From NCBI RefSeq assembly GCF_900114435.1, contig NZ_FOZK01000003.1, positions 496,001 through 560,000 of the forward strand: a stretch of DNA of 64,000 bases, written 5' to 3'. Within the stretch, counting starts at the first letter, position 1, and each line of letters starts with the position of its first letter. Made by a program: the position numbers and the translations under genes. Origin of the DNA: Halomicrobium zhouii. GTDB lineage: Archaea; Halobacteriota; Halobacteria; Halobacteriales; Haloarculaceae. This document shows positions 17,675-25,695 of this stretch, piece after piece. The notes beneath the pieces are model-generated. The model was not told where the DNA came from. It searched no databases and saw only the letters and a program-made list of their open reading frames with translations.

Positions 17675-18125
17675 CAGAAAGCCCTCGGCGCGCTCCGGTC
17701 CCGGGGCTCGCTGCGCTCCAGTAGGTGCTTGTTCCGGAAGACTCGCTTCGCTCGTCTTCCGACGTTCGCCTCGTTTCACTCGGCTCACCTTCGCCCGGGT
17801 TCCCGGACCCCGCCTCGCCCTTTCAGTCCGCCAGGCTCAGCACAGCACTGCAGCCCTGCCCTTCCCCTGGTCGCGCGATGAAACGCGCTCCCGGCCGACC
17901 GCCGCGCGGTTGCGGAGCGGGCAGGACGCGTGATTCGCGCCGTCCGGCGCGAATCCGGGGAGGGTTGGCGGACTCAATCGCGAGCGTGTTTTATCGCGCG
18001 AGCAAGGTTGTTCCTGGTGGAATGAAAGGGCGAGGTGCGCTGGCCGAAGCACGGACCCGCAAGCACGCGAGGGACGAGCGCGCGCAGCGTGGTCCGCGCG
18101 AGGCGAGCGCGCCGAGGGCTTTCTG
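17675..18125. repeat. Dispersed repeat element, copy 1 (451 bases, inverted ends)
   Basis: The ends are a perfect 21-base inverted repeat, CAGAAAGCCCTCGG... at 17675-17695 and its complement at 18105-18125. The left two-thirds match the second copy at 37583-37863 in reverse orientation (shared pieces: CGGTCCCGGGGC, GCCCGGGTTCCCGGA, CTCGCCCTTTCAGTCC, CCTGCCCTTCCCC, CGCTCCCGGCCG). The right third is a second, inverted half-element (GAAAGGGCGAGGTG to the right end), so copy 1 looks like two elements head to head. ORFs here are high-GC artefacts. Known in type as haloarchaeal intergenic repeats; mechanism unclear. Confidence 0.8.
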
Positions 18126-18172
18126 ATTGTTGTCGTCTCCTACTCCGTCACTAACTCGAACCCATCAGATCG

Positions 18173-18187
18173 CTCACTACACACACT
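18173..18187 (+). promoter_or_regulatory. Motif CTCACTACACACACT shared with elp3 upstream region
   Basis: This 15-base motif lies 48 bases after the end of repeat copy 1 and 86 bases before the mutY ATG. The identical 15-mer stands 49 bases after repeat copy 2 and 92 bases before the elp3 ATG. It therefore belongs to the repeat unit or to a control site carried with it. Confidence 0.5.
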
Positions 18188-18273
18188 GTACTGATCAGAG
18201 CGCACTCTTCGGACCTCGAAACGACCGGAACGAATCGCTAGACCCAAACCGTCCAAACGCCACCTTCCGTTCG

Positions 18274-19209
18274 ATGAGCGAGCTGGCGGGGGAGGTGCCC
18301 GACGACGTCGAGGCGGTCCGGGACGCCCTGATCGAGTGGTACGAGGACGACCACCGCGAGTTCCCGTGGCGGGTGACCGAGGACCCCTACGAGATACTGG
18401 TCTCGGAGGTGATGAGCCAGCAGACCCAGCTGGGCCGCGTCGTCGAGGCCTGGAACGACTTCCTGGAGCGGTGGCCGACGGCCGCCGACCTGGCCGAAGC
18501 GGACCGGGCCGACGTCGTCGGCTTCTGGACAAGCCACTCGCTGGGGTACAACAACCGGGCGAAGTACCTCCACGAGGCGGCGCGACAGGTGACGGAGGAG
18601 TACGACGGCGAGTTCCCCGATACCCCCGACGAACTCCAGGAGCTGATGGGCGTGGGTCCGTACACCGCCAACGCCGTCGCGTCGTTCGCGTTCAACAACG
18701 GCGATGCCGTGGTCGACACCAACGTCAAACGGGTGCTGTACCGCGCATTCGACGTCCCGGACGACGACGCGGCCTTCGAGCAGGTGGCCCAGGCGCTCAT
18801 GCCCGCGGGCGAGTCGCGCGTCTGGAACAACGCCGTCATGGAACTCGGCGGCGTGGCCTGCGAGAAGACGCCGGCCTGCGACGGGGCGCAGTGTCCCTGG
18901 CGCGAGTGGTGTCACGCCTACGAGACGGGCGATTTCACCGCGCCGGACGTCCCCACCCAGCCGAGTTTCGAGGGGAGCCGCCGGCAGATGCGCGGCAAGG
19001 TCGTCTCGGTACTCAAGGAGTACGACAAGCAGGCCCTCGACGACCTGGGGCCGCGGATACGCGTCGACTACGCTCCCGACGGTGAGTACGGCCGCGAGTG
19101 GCTTCGGGGGCTACTCTCGGACCTGTCGGACGACGGTCTCGTCGACGTCGAGGAGCGCGACAGCGAAGGCGACGGCGAGGGCGAGGTCGTCGCCCGCCTC
19201 CGGCGCTGA
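18274..19209 (+). CDS. mutY: A/G-specific adenine DNA glycosylase MutY
   Basis: A 311-residue base-excision repair enzyme removing adenine mispaired with 8-oxoguanine. HhH-GPD fold: catalytic Glu45 in SEVMSQQTQL, HhH motif LMGVGPYTANAVASF (about 125-137), catalytic Asp148 in VVDTNVKRVL. Four Cys for the 4Fe-4S cluster are present (196, 202, 207, 213) with spacing x5-x4-x5 instead of the classical x6-x2-x5. The C-terminus has about 75 residues after the cluster, too short for a full MutT-like domain. ATG at 18274 starts MSELAGEVPDD; upstream codons belong to the repeat-derived leader. Confidence 0.95.
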   Translation: MSELAGEVPDDVEAVRDALIEWYEDDHREFPWRVTEDPYEILVSEVMSQQTQLGRVVEAWNDFLERWPTAADLAEADRADVVGFWTSHSLGYNNRAKYLHEAARQVTEEYDGEFPDTPDELQELMGVGPYTANAVASFAFNNGDAVVDTNVKRVLYRAFDVPDDDAAFEQVAQALMPAGESRVWNNAVMELGGVACEKTPACDGAQCPWREWCHAYETGDFTAPDVPTQPSFEGSRRQMRGKVVSVLKEYDKQALDDLGPRIRVDYAPDGEYGREWLRGLLSDLSDDGLVDVEERDSEGDGEGEVVARLRR

Positions 19210-19309
19210 CCGCCGCCGACCTTCGCCTCCCTGCCGGTCGCGCCGGGTGCGGCGAACGACGGATTCCGGAAGTGAACACGCCTTTCACTGGTCCCGACAA
19301 CACGAGGCC

Positions 19310-20317
19310 GTGAACGGTCTTCTCGTCTCTCTCGGGCTGGCGGTCGTCGGCACCGCCGTGATCTGGAAGGGGAGCGTGCTCCTCGAACGCGCCGCCGAGC
19401 GGCTCAGCAAGCACTACGGACTCCCGGTGGCCGTCCACGGCGCCATCGTCGTCGCGGTGGGGTCGAGCTTCCCCGAACTCAGTTCCGTCGTCATCAGCAC
19501 GGTGGTCCACGAGGAGTTCTCGCTCGGCGTCGGCGCCATCGTCGGGAGCGCCATCTTCAACCTGCTGGTCATCCCGGCGCTGTCGGCGCTGGTCAGCGAC
19601 CGCTTGCGGGCAACCCGGGACATCGTCCACAAGGACGCCCAGTTCTACATCATCAGCGTGCTCGTCCTGTTCATCGTCTTCGCGCTCGGGGCGACGTACG
19701 TCCCCGGCGGGACGAACGAGGCGGCGATACTGACCCCGCCGCTCGCCATCCTCCCGCTGGCGACCTACGGCATCTACGTCTTCCTCCACCAGCAGGACGC
19801 CAGCGAACACGTGGCCGACGAGTCCGTCGACGTCCGGCCGGGTCGCGAGTGGGCGGCGCTCGTCGTCGCTCTGGTGCTCATCGCCGGCGGCGTCGAGGGC
19901 ATCGTCCGCGCTGCGCTCTCCCTCGGCGAGATATTCGACACGCCGAGTTTCTTGTGGGGGCTGACCGTCATCGCCGCCGCGACGAGTCTCCCGGACGCCA
20001 TCGTCAGCGTCCGCGCCGCGCGCAACGACGAGGACGTCACCAGCATCACGAACGTACTCGGGAGCAACACGTTCAACCTCCTCGTCGCCATCCCCGTCGG
20101 CGTCCTCCTGGCCGGGTCGGCGACCATCAACTTCCTCGCCGCCATCCCGACGATGGGCTTTCTCGCGTTCGCGACGCTCGTCTTCATCGTCTTCACCAGG
20201 ACGGACCTGGAACTGACCAACCTCGAGGCCTACGGCTTCCTGGGACTGTACGCGCTGTTTCTCGTCTGGATGACCCTGGAGTCGCTCGGCCTCATCGAGA
20301 CCGTCCAGGGTATCTAG
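19310..20317 (+). CDS. Na+/Ca2+ exchanger-type cation antiporter (CaCA family)
   Basis: A 335-residue membrane protein with about 10 helices in two inverted halves. The alpha-repeats are visible: GSSFPELSSVVIS with VGAIVGSAIFNLLV in the first half, and AAATSLPDAIVSVRAA with NVLGSNTFNLLVA in the second. The usual acidic residues of the ion site are Glu and Asp here. GTG at 19310 (VNGLLVSLGLAVVG) starts just before the first helix. Likely exports Ca2+ or exchanges K+/Na+ in the high-salt cytoplasm. It lies 100 bases after mutY and converges with a small membrane-protein gene. Confidence 0.92.
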   Translation: MNGLLVSLGLAVVGTAVIWKGSVLLERAAERLSKHYGLPVAVHGAIVVAVGSSFPELSSVVISTVVHEEFSLGVGAIVGSAIFNLLVIPALSALVSDRLRATRDIVHKDAQFYIISVLVLFIVFALGATYVPGGTNEAAILTPPLAILPLATYGIYVFLHQQDASEHVADESVDVRPGREWAALVVALVLIAGGVEGIVRAALSLGEIFDTPSFLWGLTVIAAATSLPDAIVSVRAARNDEDVTSITNVLGSNTFNLLVAIPVGVLLAGSATINFLAAIPTMGFLAFATLVFIVFTRTDLELTNLEAYGFLGLYALFLVWMTLESLGLIETVQGI

Positions 20318-20378
20318 CTGGCACGGACCGTGAACCTGCTGCCGTCGCTCGAACGCCGTCCGACGGACGACAGTGGAC

Positions 20379-20660
20379 TCACTGCGGCGACGACCCGGGG
20401 AGGAACACCGAGAGGAAGATGAGGACCATCCCGACGCCCACGACGCCGCTCTGGACCGTCCCGGAGAGCGGGCGCGACAGCTGAAAAGCGTCGTAGCAGA
20501 CGCCGCCGAGGACGGACCCGACGCTGAGGAAGGTGAACCCACCGGCGGTGAGCAACATCCGCTGGCTCCGTTCGCGCCGCGCCGCGCGAAACCCCTGGAA
20601 CGCGACGACCAGCCCGAGGAGGACGATGACTGCTTTCACCGCCAGCAGCCCGGGATACAC
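20379..20660 (-). CDS. Small membrane protein (DUF7521-like)
   Basis: A 93-residue protein with three predicted membrane helices (LLAVKAVIVLLGLVVAFQGF, MLLTAGGFTFLSVGSVLGGVCYDAF, SGVVGVGMVLIFLSVFLPG) and a basic loop RAARRERSQR. It begins with GTG at 20660 directly next to the stop codon of the HTH gene, so the two are translationally coupled. Pairs of this small membrane protein and a winged-helix regulator are common in haloarchaea; the family number is from memory and function is unknown. Confidence 0.8.
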   Translation of the reverse strand: MYPGLLAVKAVIVLLGLVVAFQGFRAARRERSQRMLLTAGGFTFLSVGSVLGGVCYDAFQLSRPLSGTVQSGVVGVGMVLIFLSVFLPGSSPQ

Positions 20661-21020
20661 TCACTCCCACCCCGGTTGCATCGCGTCCCAGATCGTCCGC
20701 AACCGGTTGGGCGCGTCGTCGCGCCTGTCCACGGCTACCTGCAACGTCCCGTCGTCGAGGCTCACAGCGAGACACTCCAGGTTGGACTCGAACTTCTTGA
20801 AGTGGTTCCCGTCGGCCTGGAACTCCGTCCGCTCCCTGAGCAGGCCCAGTTCCAGCAGGTCCTCGATGCGTCGGTAGATCGTCGCGAGCGACGCGTCGCA
20901 GTAGTCGTCGAGCCCCTGGGCAGACGTGGCTCGCTGGTCCGTCACGGTGAGAATCCGCTTGACGACGTCGTCGCTGAGCAGTTCGAGTATCTGGTCGTTT
21001 CGCGGGTCGGTTTCTACCAC
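20661..21020 (-). CDS. Winged-helix HTH transcription regulator
   Basis: A 119-residue single-domain regulator of the ArsR-like winged-helix type. Helices NDQILELLSDDVVKRILTVTD, the recognition helix DASLATIYRRIEDLLELGLLRE and a wing EFQADGNHFKKFESN can be seen; the rest (LAVSLDDGTLQVAVDRRD) is a small beta region. It is followed at once by a three-helix membrane protein, suggesting a sensor/regulator pair in which the membrane protein controls or is controlled by the HTH protein. Confidence 0.87.
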   Translation of the reverse strand: MVETDPRNDQILELLSDDVVKRILTVTDQRATSAQGLDDYCDASLATIYRRIEDLLELGLLRERTEFQADGNHFKKFESNLECLAVSLDDGTLQVAVDRRDDAPNRLRTIWDAMQPGWE

Positions 21021-21105
21021 GGCGTGACGGAACGAACCCTCCTGAGCCCTTACTTAGGCGGTGAATAGTCAGGTAGGTTCCGTCGATGGATCAGTGATTC
21101 CAGCG

Positions 21106-21143
21106 CGTTCGCAGCCGCTGCGAACGTGCTACAACGTTTATTC
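21106..21143 (+). promoter_or_regulatory. Palindrome plus TATA box upstream of carbamoyltransferase
   Basis: A perfect palindrome with 9-base arms CGTTCGCAG (21106-21114) and CTGCGAACG (21118-21126) around CCG sits 10 bases before GTTTATT (about 21136-21142), a good TATA box. The arrangement is that of an operator just upstream of a core promoter. Transcription would start near 21165-21170. Confidence 0.55.
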
Positions 21144-21169
21144 CGGTCACCGACGTCGTATCAGAATAG

Positions 21170-21271
21170 ATGGCTTCATCGATGACACCACATATCTCTC
21201 GCCAGTTCGCTCGTGACTCGAACCGCTCGAAACGACCGCACCCCCGGCAGGACGCCGGCGACGGCAACTAA
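21170..21271 (+). CDS. Short leader ORF, 33 codons, before carbamoyltransferase
   Basis: ATG at 21170 opens a 33-codon frame (MASSMTPHISRQFARDSN..., ending DAGDGN) closed by TAA at 21269-21271, six bases before the carbamoyltransferase ATG at 21278. It begins about 27 bases after a TATA box, so it would be the first, leaderless reading frame of the transcript. The peptide is basic and unlike normal haloarchaeal proteins, so a leader or regulatory peptide is more likely than a functional protein, and chance is possible. Confidence 0.35.
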   Translation: MASSMTPHISRQFARDSNRSKRPHPRQDAGDGN

Positions 21272-21277
21272 CTTCCG

Positions 21278-23050
21278 ATGTCTACGCACGTGCTCACGTT
21301 CAAGCCCGCCATCGGTCTCTACGGGCAACACGACCCCAGCGCCGCGCTCTTCGAGGACGGGCAGTTCGTCTACGGCGTCGAGGAGGAGCGGCTCACGCGC
21401 GACAAACACGCCGTGAACACGTTTCCCGAGGAAGCGATCCAGGCCTGCCTGGACGTCCGCGACCTCGCGCTCTCGGACGTCGAGAAGGTGATACTGCCCT
21501 ACGATCCGCGGCTGCAGTCGAAGGTGCTCTCTCACTACCTGCGGGACGCGGTGAGAGTACGCGACCCGGTCCGCAAACTCGCGGCGGTCGAGAACACGGT
21601 GAAGACGCAGCTCCAGGCCCAGCTGTTCCCGACGCGCCAGATCGAGTCCAGACTCGCGGCACTGGGCGACGCCGTCCCGCCGATAGAGACGCGCTCGCAC
21701 CACCTGTGTCACGCCGCGAGCACGTTCCACCCCTCCGGCTTCGAGGACGCCGTCGTCCTCACCGTCGACGCGAAGGGCGAGTACGACGCGACGGTCGTCT
21801 GGCGCGGCCACCAGAACGGGCTCGAACGCGTCCGCACCTACGAACATCCCAACAGCCTCGGACTCTTCTTCGCCGTCGTCACCGAGTTCCTCGGCTACCG
21901 GATGTTCAACGGCGAGGGGAAGGTGATGGGGCTCGCCCCCTACGGGGACGAGAACCCGGAGATCGAGCGAACGCTCAGGTCCCTCGTCGACACCGGCGTC
22001 GACTACGACGTGACCGACCTCACGCAACGGTGGGGGACCGGCTACGGCGTGGAGCGGCTCGAGGACGCCTTCGGCCGCGACCGGAAGGAGAGCCCGAGCG
22101 CGTTCACCCAGTGGGAGAAGGACCTGGCCTACACGGCCCAGAAACTCCTCGAAGAGACGGTCGTCCGCATCGCGGAGACGTACACCTGGATGGAGGAGAC
22201 GAACAAGCTCGCCGTCGCCGGCGGCGTCGCGCTCAACTGCAAGCTGAACAAGCGGCTGGGGGAGTCCGACGCCGTCGACGACCTGTTCGTCCAGCCGGTC
22301 GCCCACGACGCCGGCCTCGCCCTGGGTGCCGGGATGCTCGAACGGCCGCCCGGCGACGTGCCGGAGATGGAGACGGTGTACTACGGGCCCGAGTACGACG
22401 GCAGCGAGATCCGGTCGTTGCTCGCCACCAACAAGATTCCCTACGCAGAACCCACCGACGTCGCGGAGTACGTCGCCGAGCGACTCGCAGAGGGCGCCCT
22501 GGTCGGGTGGTTCCAGGGCCGCCTCGAACTCGGCCCGCGCGCGCTCGGCAACCGGAGCATCCTGGCGGACCCCCGGACGGCGGAGTCACGTGACCGGGTG
22601 AACCGGTTCGTCAAGCACCGCGAGGAGTGGCGACCGTTCGCGCCGTCGCTACTCGAGGAAGCGGCCGACGAGTACCTGGCCGATGGCGAAGTCGCGCCGT
22701 TCATGATAACTGCGGCCGACGTCGAGCCGTCCAGGCGCGAGGAGATTCCCGCAGTCCTCCACCCGGCGGACGGGTCGACGCGACCACAGACGGTCTCGGA
22801 GCGACAGAATCCCAGATATCACGATCTGATATCCGAGTTCGAGTCGATTACGGGCGTCCCGGTCCTCCTGAACACGTCGTTCAACGACCACGCAGAACCG
22901 ATCGTCACGACTCCCACCGAGGCGCTGAAGGATTTCTTCGGGATGGGGCTGGACGTCCTCGTCCTCGAAGACGTCGTGGTCGAGAAGGCCGAAGCGACCG
23001 AACGAGTGGGTGAGGACGCGGCCGATCGGCTCGCAGTCGACGGCGCCTGA
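21278..23050 (+). CDS. NodU/CmcH/TobZ-family O-carbamoyltransferase
   Basis: A 590-residue cytosolic enzyme that transfers a carbamoyl group from carbamoyl phosphate (via carbamoyl-adenylate) to a hydroxyl of a sugar or other acceptor. N-terminal Kae1-like domain: HDPSAALFEDG, GVEEERLTRDKH, SHHLCHAAST (metal-binding His, about 140-149), VLTVDAKGEYDATVVW, MGLAPYG, LAVAGGVALNCKLN. C-terminal YrdC-like domain: VGWFQGRLELGPRALGNRSILADPR and EEWRPFAPSLLEE, then VPVLLNTSFNDHAEPIV. Full family length. No glycosyltransferase or antibiotic genes lie nearby, so the acceptor is unknown. It may form an operon with the short leader ORF. Confidence 0.93.
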   Translation: MSTHVLTFKPAIGLYGQHDPSAALFEDGQFVYGVEEERLTRDKHAVNTFPEEAIQACLDVRDLALSDVEKVILPYDPRLQSKVLSHYLRDAVRVRDPVRKLAAVENTVKTQLQAQLFPTRQIESRLAALGDAVPPIETRSHHLCHAASTFHPSGFEDAVVLTVDAKGEYDATVVWRGHQNGLERVRTYEHPNSLGLFFAVVTEFLGYRMFNGEGKVMGLAPYGDENPEIERTLRSLVDTGVDYDVTDLTQRWGTGYGVERLEDAFGRDRKESPSAFTQWEKDLAYTAQKLLEETVVRIAETYTWMEETNKLAVAGGVALNCKLNKRLGESDAVDDLFVQPVAHDAGLALGAGMLERPPGDVPEMETVYYGPEYDGSEIRSLLATNKIPYAEPTDVAEYVAERLAEGALVGWFQGRLELGPRALGNRSILADPRTAESRDRVNRFVKHREEWRPFAPSLLEEAADEYLADGEVAPFMITAADVEPSRREEIPAVLHPADGSTRPQTVSERQNPRYHDLISEFESITGVPVLLNTSFNDHAEPIVTTPTEALKDFFGMGLDVLVLEDVVVEKAEATERVGEDAADRLAVDGA

Positions 23051-23155
23051 GGACGCCACCGGACGAACGATCGGTTCCGGTCAGGACGGTGGAAAACCGC
23101 GACCGAATTGCTGCGAGTTCCTCTCTCTCAGACCGGACGTGGCCCGAAGAACCAT

Positions 23156-24922
23156 ATGGAAAGACCGGCCTTGGTATCAGCAGTGAATTCGACCGTCGCC
23201 GAAACGATGTTCATCATCGCCATGCTCCTCTCGAGCACGTTTATGCTCTCGTTAGCGGCGTGGATACGGTCGTACGCCGAGAACTTCGCCGCGAAACTGA
23301 TCGTTTACTGGGCAGCAATCTACCCCGTTCTCGGGATCCTGGCCATCGCACACGTCGTGGCCCCGGACCTGCAGTTCGCCCGGACCCTCTACGCCGTGAG
23401 CAACGCTATCAGTTCGCTCGTCCCGCTCCTGGTCTTCCTCTTCACGCTCGCCTACACTGGTCGTGCCCGGTGGCTGTCGCGACGCGTGCTCGGTGTCTTC
23501 GCCGCCTGGTACCTCCTGCTGGCCGGACTGGCCGTTACCGATCCAGTCCTCGGGCTCGCGTACGGCGAGTTCGTCGTCGTGGACGGCCCCATCACGTACG
23601 TCTACGGGATGCCGACCGGCCTCTACAGCGTCCTCTCGCTCCCAGTCTGGCTGTTCATGGTGGCCCCGCCGGCGCTGCTGGGCGCAAGGGCGCTGTCCGA
23701 CACCGGCGTCACGCGCGCACAGACGGCGTCGCTGTTCGCGGCGTTCACCGTCCCGTTCGTCGTCATGTTCCTCTGGCTGGGCCAGTTAGTTCCGGTCCCG
23801 GCCAACGGGGCCTTCCTCTTCGGCTCGGTCCTGTCCGGCCTCTTCGTCGGGCGCGCGGTGGACCGGTACAACCTCTTCGACCTGGTGCCACTCGCTCGCG
23901 AGATGGTGTTCGACGAACTGAACGACGCCGTCGTCGTCGTCGACCGGGACCACCGGCTGCTCGACTACAACTACGTCGCCATCGATACCTTCCCCGGACT
24001 GGAGGGTGAGATCGGAACGAACGTCACGGAGCTCGTTCCCGCACTCGCCGGCGACGACGACGGCGACAGCGAGGGGCCGTTTCCGTCATCGTTCACGTCC
24101 TACAGGGACGGCGAACCGCGCATCTACGACGTGACGGTGTCCCACCTCCCCAGCGAGGAGAACTGTCACGGCTACGGGCTCATCATCCACGACGTCACCG
24201 AGAGGCGACGGCGGATCCGCGACCTCGAACAGCAGACAACGCAGCTCGAACGGTTCGCGAGCACGCTCTCCCACGACCTCCGGAACCCGCTGAACGTCGC
24301 ACAGGGGAACATCCAACTGGCGATGGACACGGGCGCGACCGAGCGGCTCGAACGGGCAGACGACGCCATCGAGCGTATCGAGCAGATAATCGACGACCTG
24401 CTGACGCTGTCGCGCGAGGGACGGACGATAGACGACCGGCAGTTCGTCGGCCTGACCGACGTCGCCGAGGCGGCGTGGAAGACCACTGCGACCGCGGACG
24501 CGACCCTCGAGGTCGAACTGGACCCCGACACGGGCGTGTTCGCCGACGAGACGCGGTTGCAGAACGTCTTCGAGAACCTGTTCAGGAACGCCCTGTCGTT
24601 CGGCGGCGCCGGCGTCACGATCCGCGTGGGCTCCGAGGACGACGGGTTCTACGTCGAGGACGACGGGCCCGGAATCGCCCCGACCGAGCGGGAGAAAGTG
24701 TTCGAGTACGAGTACACGACCGACAGCGACGGAACGGGCCTCGGTCTCGCGATCGTCGAGTCCATCACCAGCGCGCACGGCTGGTCGGTCCACGTGACCG
24801 ACGGCCACGACGGCGGTGCCCGGTTCGTCTTCTCCGACGTCGACCTCGTCGACGGCCCCTCCTCGGCAACCGGGCAGACCGACGGTGTCGGGCCGGTAGC
24901 GCCCACGAACACCGAACCCTGA
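23156..24922 (+). CDS. 7TM sensor histidine kinase
   Basis: A 588-residue membrane kinase. The N-terminal histidine-kinase 7TM region spans about 15-232 (seven hydrophobic helices), followed by a PAS-like domain (about 245-345, FDELNDAVVVVDRDHRLLDYN), a HisKA domain with His373 in ERFASTLSHDLRNPLN, and a HATPase domain with N-box NLFRNAL, G1 DDGPGI and G2 GTGLGLAIV. ATG at 23156 follows a 100-base spacer after the carbamoyltransferase. No response regulator lies next to it, so it is an orphan kinase, as is common in haloarchaea. Confidence 0.93.
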   Translation: MERPALVSAVNSTVAETMFIIAMLLSSTFMLSLAAWIRSYAENFAAKLIVYWAAIYPVLGILAIAHVVAPDLQFARTLYAVSNAISSLVPLLVFLFTLAYTGRARWLSRRVLGVFAAWYLLLAGLAVTDPVLGLAYGEFVVVDGPITYVYGMPTGLYSVLSLPVWLFMVAPPALLGARALSDTGVTRAQTASLFAAFTVPFVVMFLWLGQLVPVPANGAFLFGSVLSGLFVGRAVDRYNLFDLVPLAREMVFDELNDAVVVVDRDHRLLDYNYVAIDTFPGLEGEIGTNVTELVPALAGDDDGDSEGPFPSSFTSYRDGEPRIYDVTVSHLPSEENCHGYGLIIHDVTERRRRIRDLEQQTTQLERFASTLSHDLRNPLNVAQGNIQLAMDTGATERLERADDAIERIEQIIDDLLTLSREGRTIDDRQFVGLTDVAEAAWKTTATADATLEVELDPDTGVFADETRLQNVFENLFRNALSFGGAGVTIRVGSEDDGFYVEDDGPGIAPTEREKVFEYEYTTDSDGTGLGLAIVESITSAHGWSVHVTDGHDGGARFVFSDVDLVDGPSSATGQTDGVGPVAPTNTEP

Positions 24923-24947
24923 CGCGGCGAGTCGAGACCCGGACTGG

Positions 24948-25283
24948 TCACTCGTCGTCCGATTTCCCCGGCCAGGTGACGCTCCCCAGGAACGGAACCC
25001 CCGTCCGCTCCGCCGCACGGGATATCATGTGCGCACCGGTCGGCACCGTCAGGAAGAGGAAGGCGATGCCGACGAGTGACGGCAGGCCGGCGCCCCCGGG
25101 ACCGAAGTAGACGAATCCCGCGAGGAAGATGGAGACGGTGCCCAGCGTCGTCGGCTTGCTCGTCGCGTGCATCCGGTTGTAGACGTTCGGCAACCGGAGC
25201 AGCCCGATGGTCCCGACAGTCAGGAAGAAACAGCCGACGACGATCAGGCCGACCACGAGGAACGATTCGATCTGTCCGGCCAT
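24948..25283 (-). CDS. mnhG: Mrp Na+/H+ antiporter subunit G
   Basis: A 111-residue subunit with three membrane helices: FLVVGLIVVGCFFLTVGTIGLLRLP, the family motif NVYNRMHATSKPTTLG, LAGFVYFG and LVGIAFLFLTVPTGAHMISRAAERTG. Last gene of the mnhA-G operon. ATG at 25283 overlaps the stop of the preceding 37-codon gene (TGATG); an in-frame GTG at 25292 is possible but less likely. Confidence 0.95.
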   Translation of the reverse strand: MAGQIESFLVVGLIVVGCFFLTVGTIGLLRLPNVYNRMHATSKPTTLGTVSIFLAGFVYFGPGGAGLPSLVGIAFLFLTVPTGAHMISRAAERTGVPFLGSVTWPGKSDDE

Positions 25284-25396
25284 CAGATCCACCCCTCCGC
25301 AACCGTCGAACCGCCGATCGTCTCGCTGCCGGTGGCTGCCGCTCGCTCACTGCGCGAACGCGTCGAGGGGTCGTCGAGTGGTGTGTGGTAGTGCAT
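25283..25396 (-). CDS. Micro-gene between mnhF and mnhG, 37 residues
   Basis: The minus strand reads ATG at 25396 to TGA at 25283-25285, encoding MHYHTPLDDPSTRSRSE... and ending VAEGWI. It starts two bases after the mnhF stop and its TGA overlaps the mnhG ATG (TGATG). All other junctions of this operon are equally tight, and without this frame there would be an unexplained 115-base gap, so the spacing is strong evidence for translation. The peptide is hydrophilic, without membrane helix. Function unknown; it may be an accessory peptide or serve translational coupling. Confidence 0.65.
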   Translation of the reverse strand: MHYHTPLDDPSTRSRSERAAATGSETIGGSTVAEGWI

Positions 25397-25398
25397 GG

Positions 25399-25695
25399 TC
25401 ACTCCTGTCGGACGATGATGTCGCCCTCCGTGACGAACTTCGCGACGGCGACCGTCGAGAGGAAGCCGATGACCGCGAGCACGAGGCTCACAGTCACGAA
25501 GAGCCCGCGGCCGGTCCGGAGCGCGAACAGGACGGCGATGGCGACGACGTTGGTCGCGATGGCGTCGAGGCCGACGACGCGGTCGGGCACGGTCGGGCCG
25601 CGGACGACCCGGTAGCCACAGAGGAGGCTCAGGAGCGTCACGAGGACGATGGCGACGTCGGCGACGGTAGTCACCAGCCCGCTCTCAGCGACCAT
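25399..25695 (-). CDS. mnhF: Mrp Na+/H+ antiporter subunit F
   Basis: A 98-residue subunit with three membrane helices (VADVAIVLVTLLSLLCGYRVVRGP, the motif TVPDRVVGLDAIATNVVAIAVLFAL, and FVTVSLVLAVIGFLSTVAVAKFV). ATG at 25695 overlaps the end of mnhE by 11 bases; longer upstream starts would lie inside the repetitive tail of mnhE in another frame. Part of the membrane complex that exchanges Na+ for H+. Confidence 0.95.
   Translation of the reverse strand: MVAESGLVTTVADVAIVLVTLLSLLCGYRVVRGPTVPDRVVGLDAIATNVVAIAVLFALRTGRGLFVTVSLVLAVIGFLSTVAVAKFVTEGDIIVRQE

Noticed and set aside
17630-18126. Several overlapping ORFs inside repeat copy 1
   Set aside because: Basic, Arg/Pro/Ser-rich translations unlike acidic halophilic proteins; the same stretch in copy 2 does not keep the frames.
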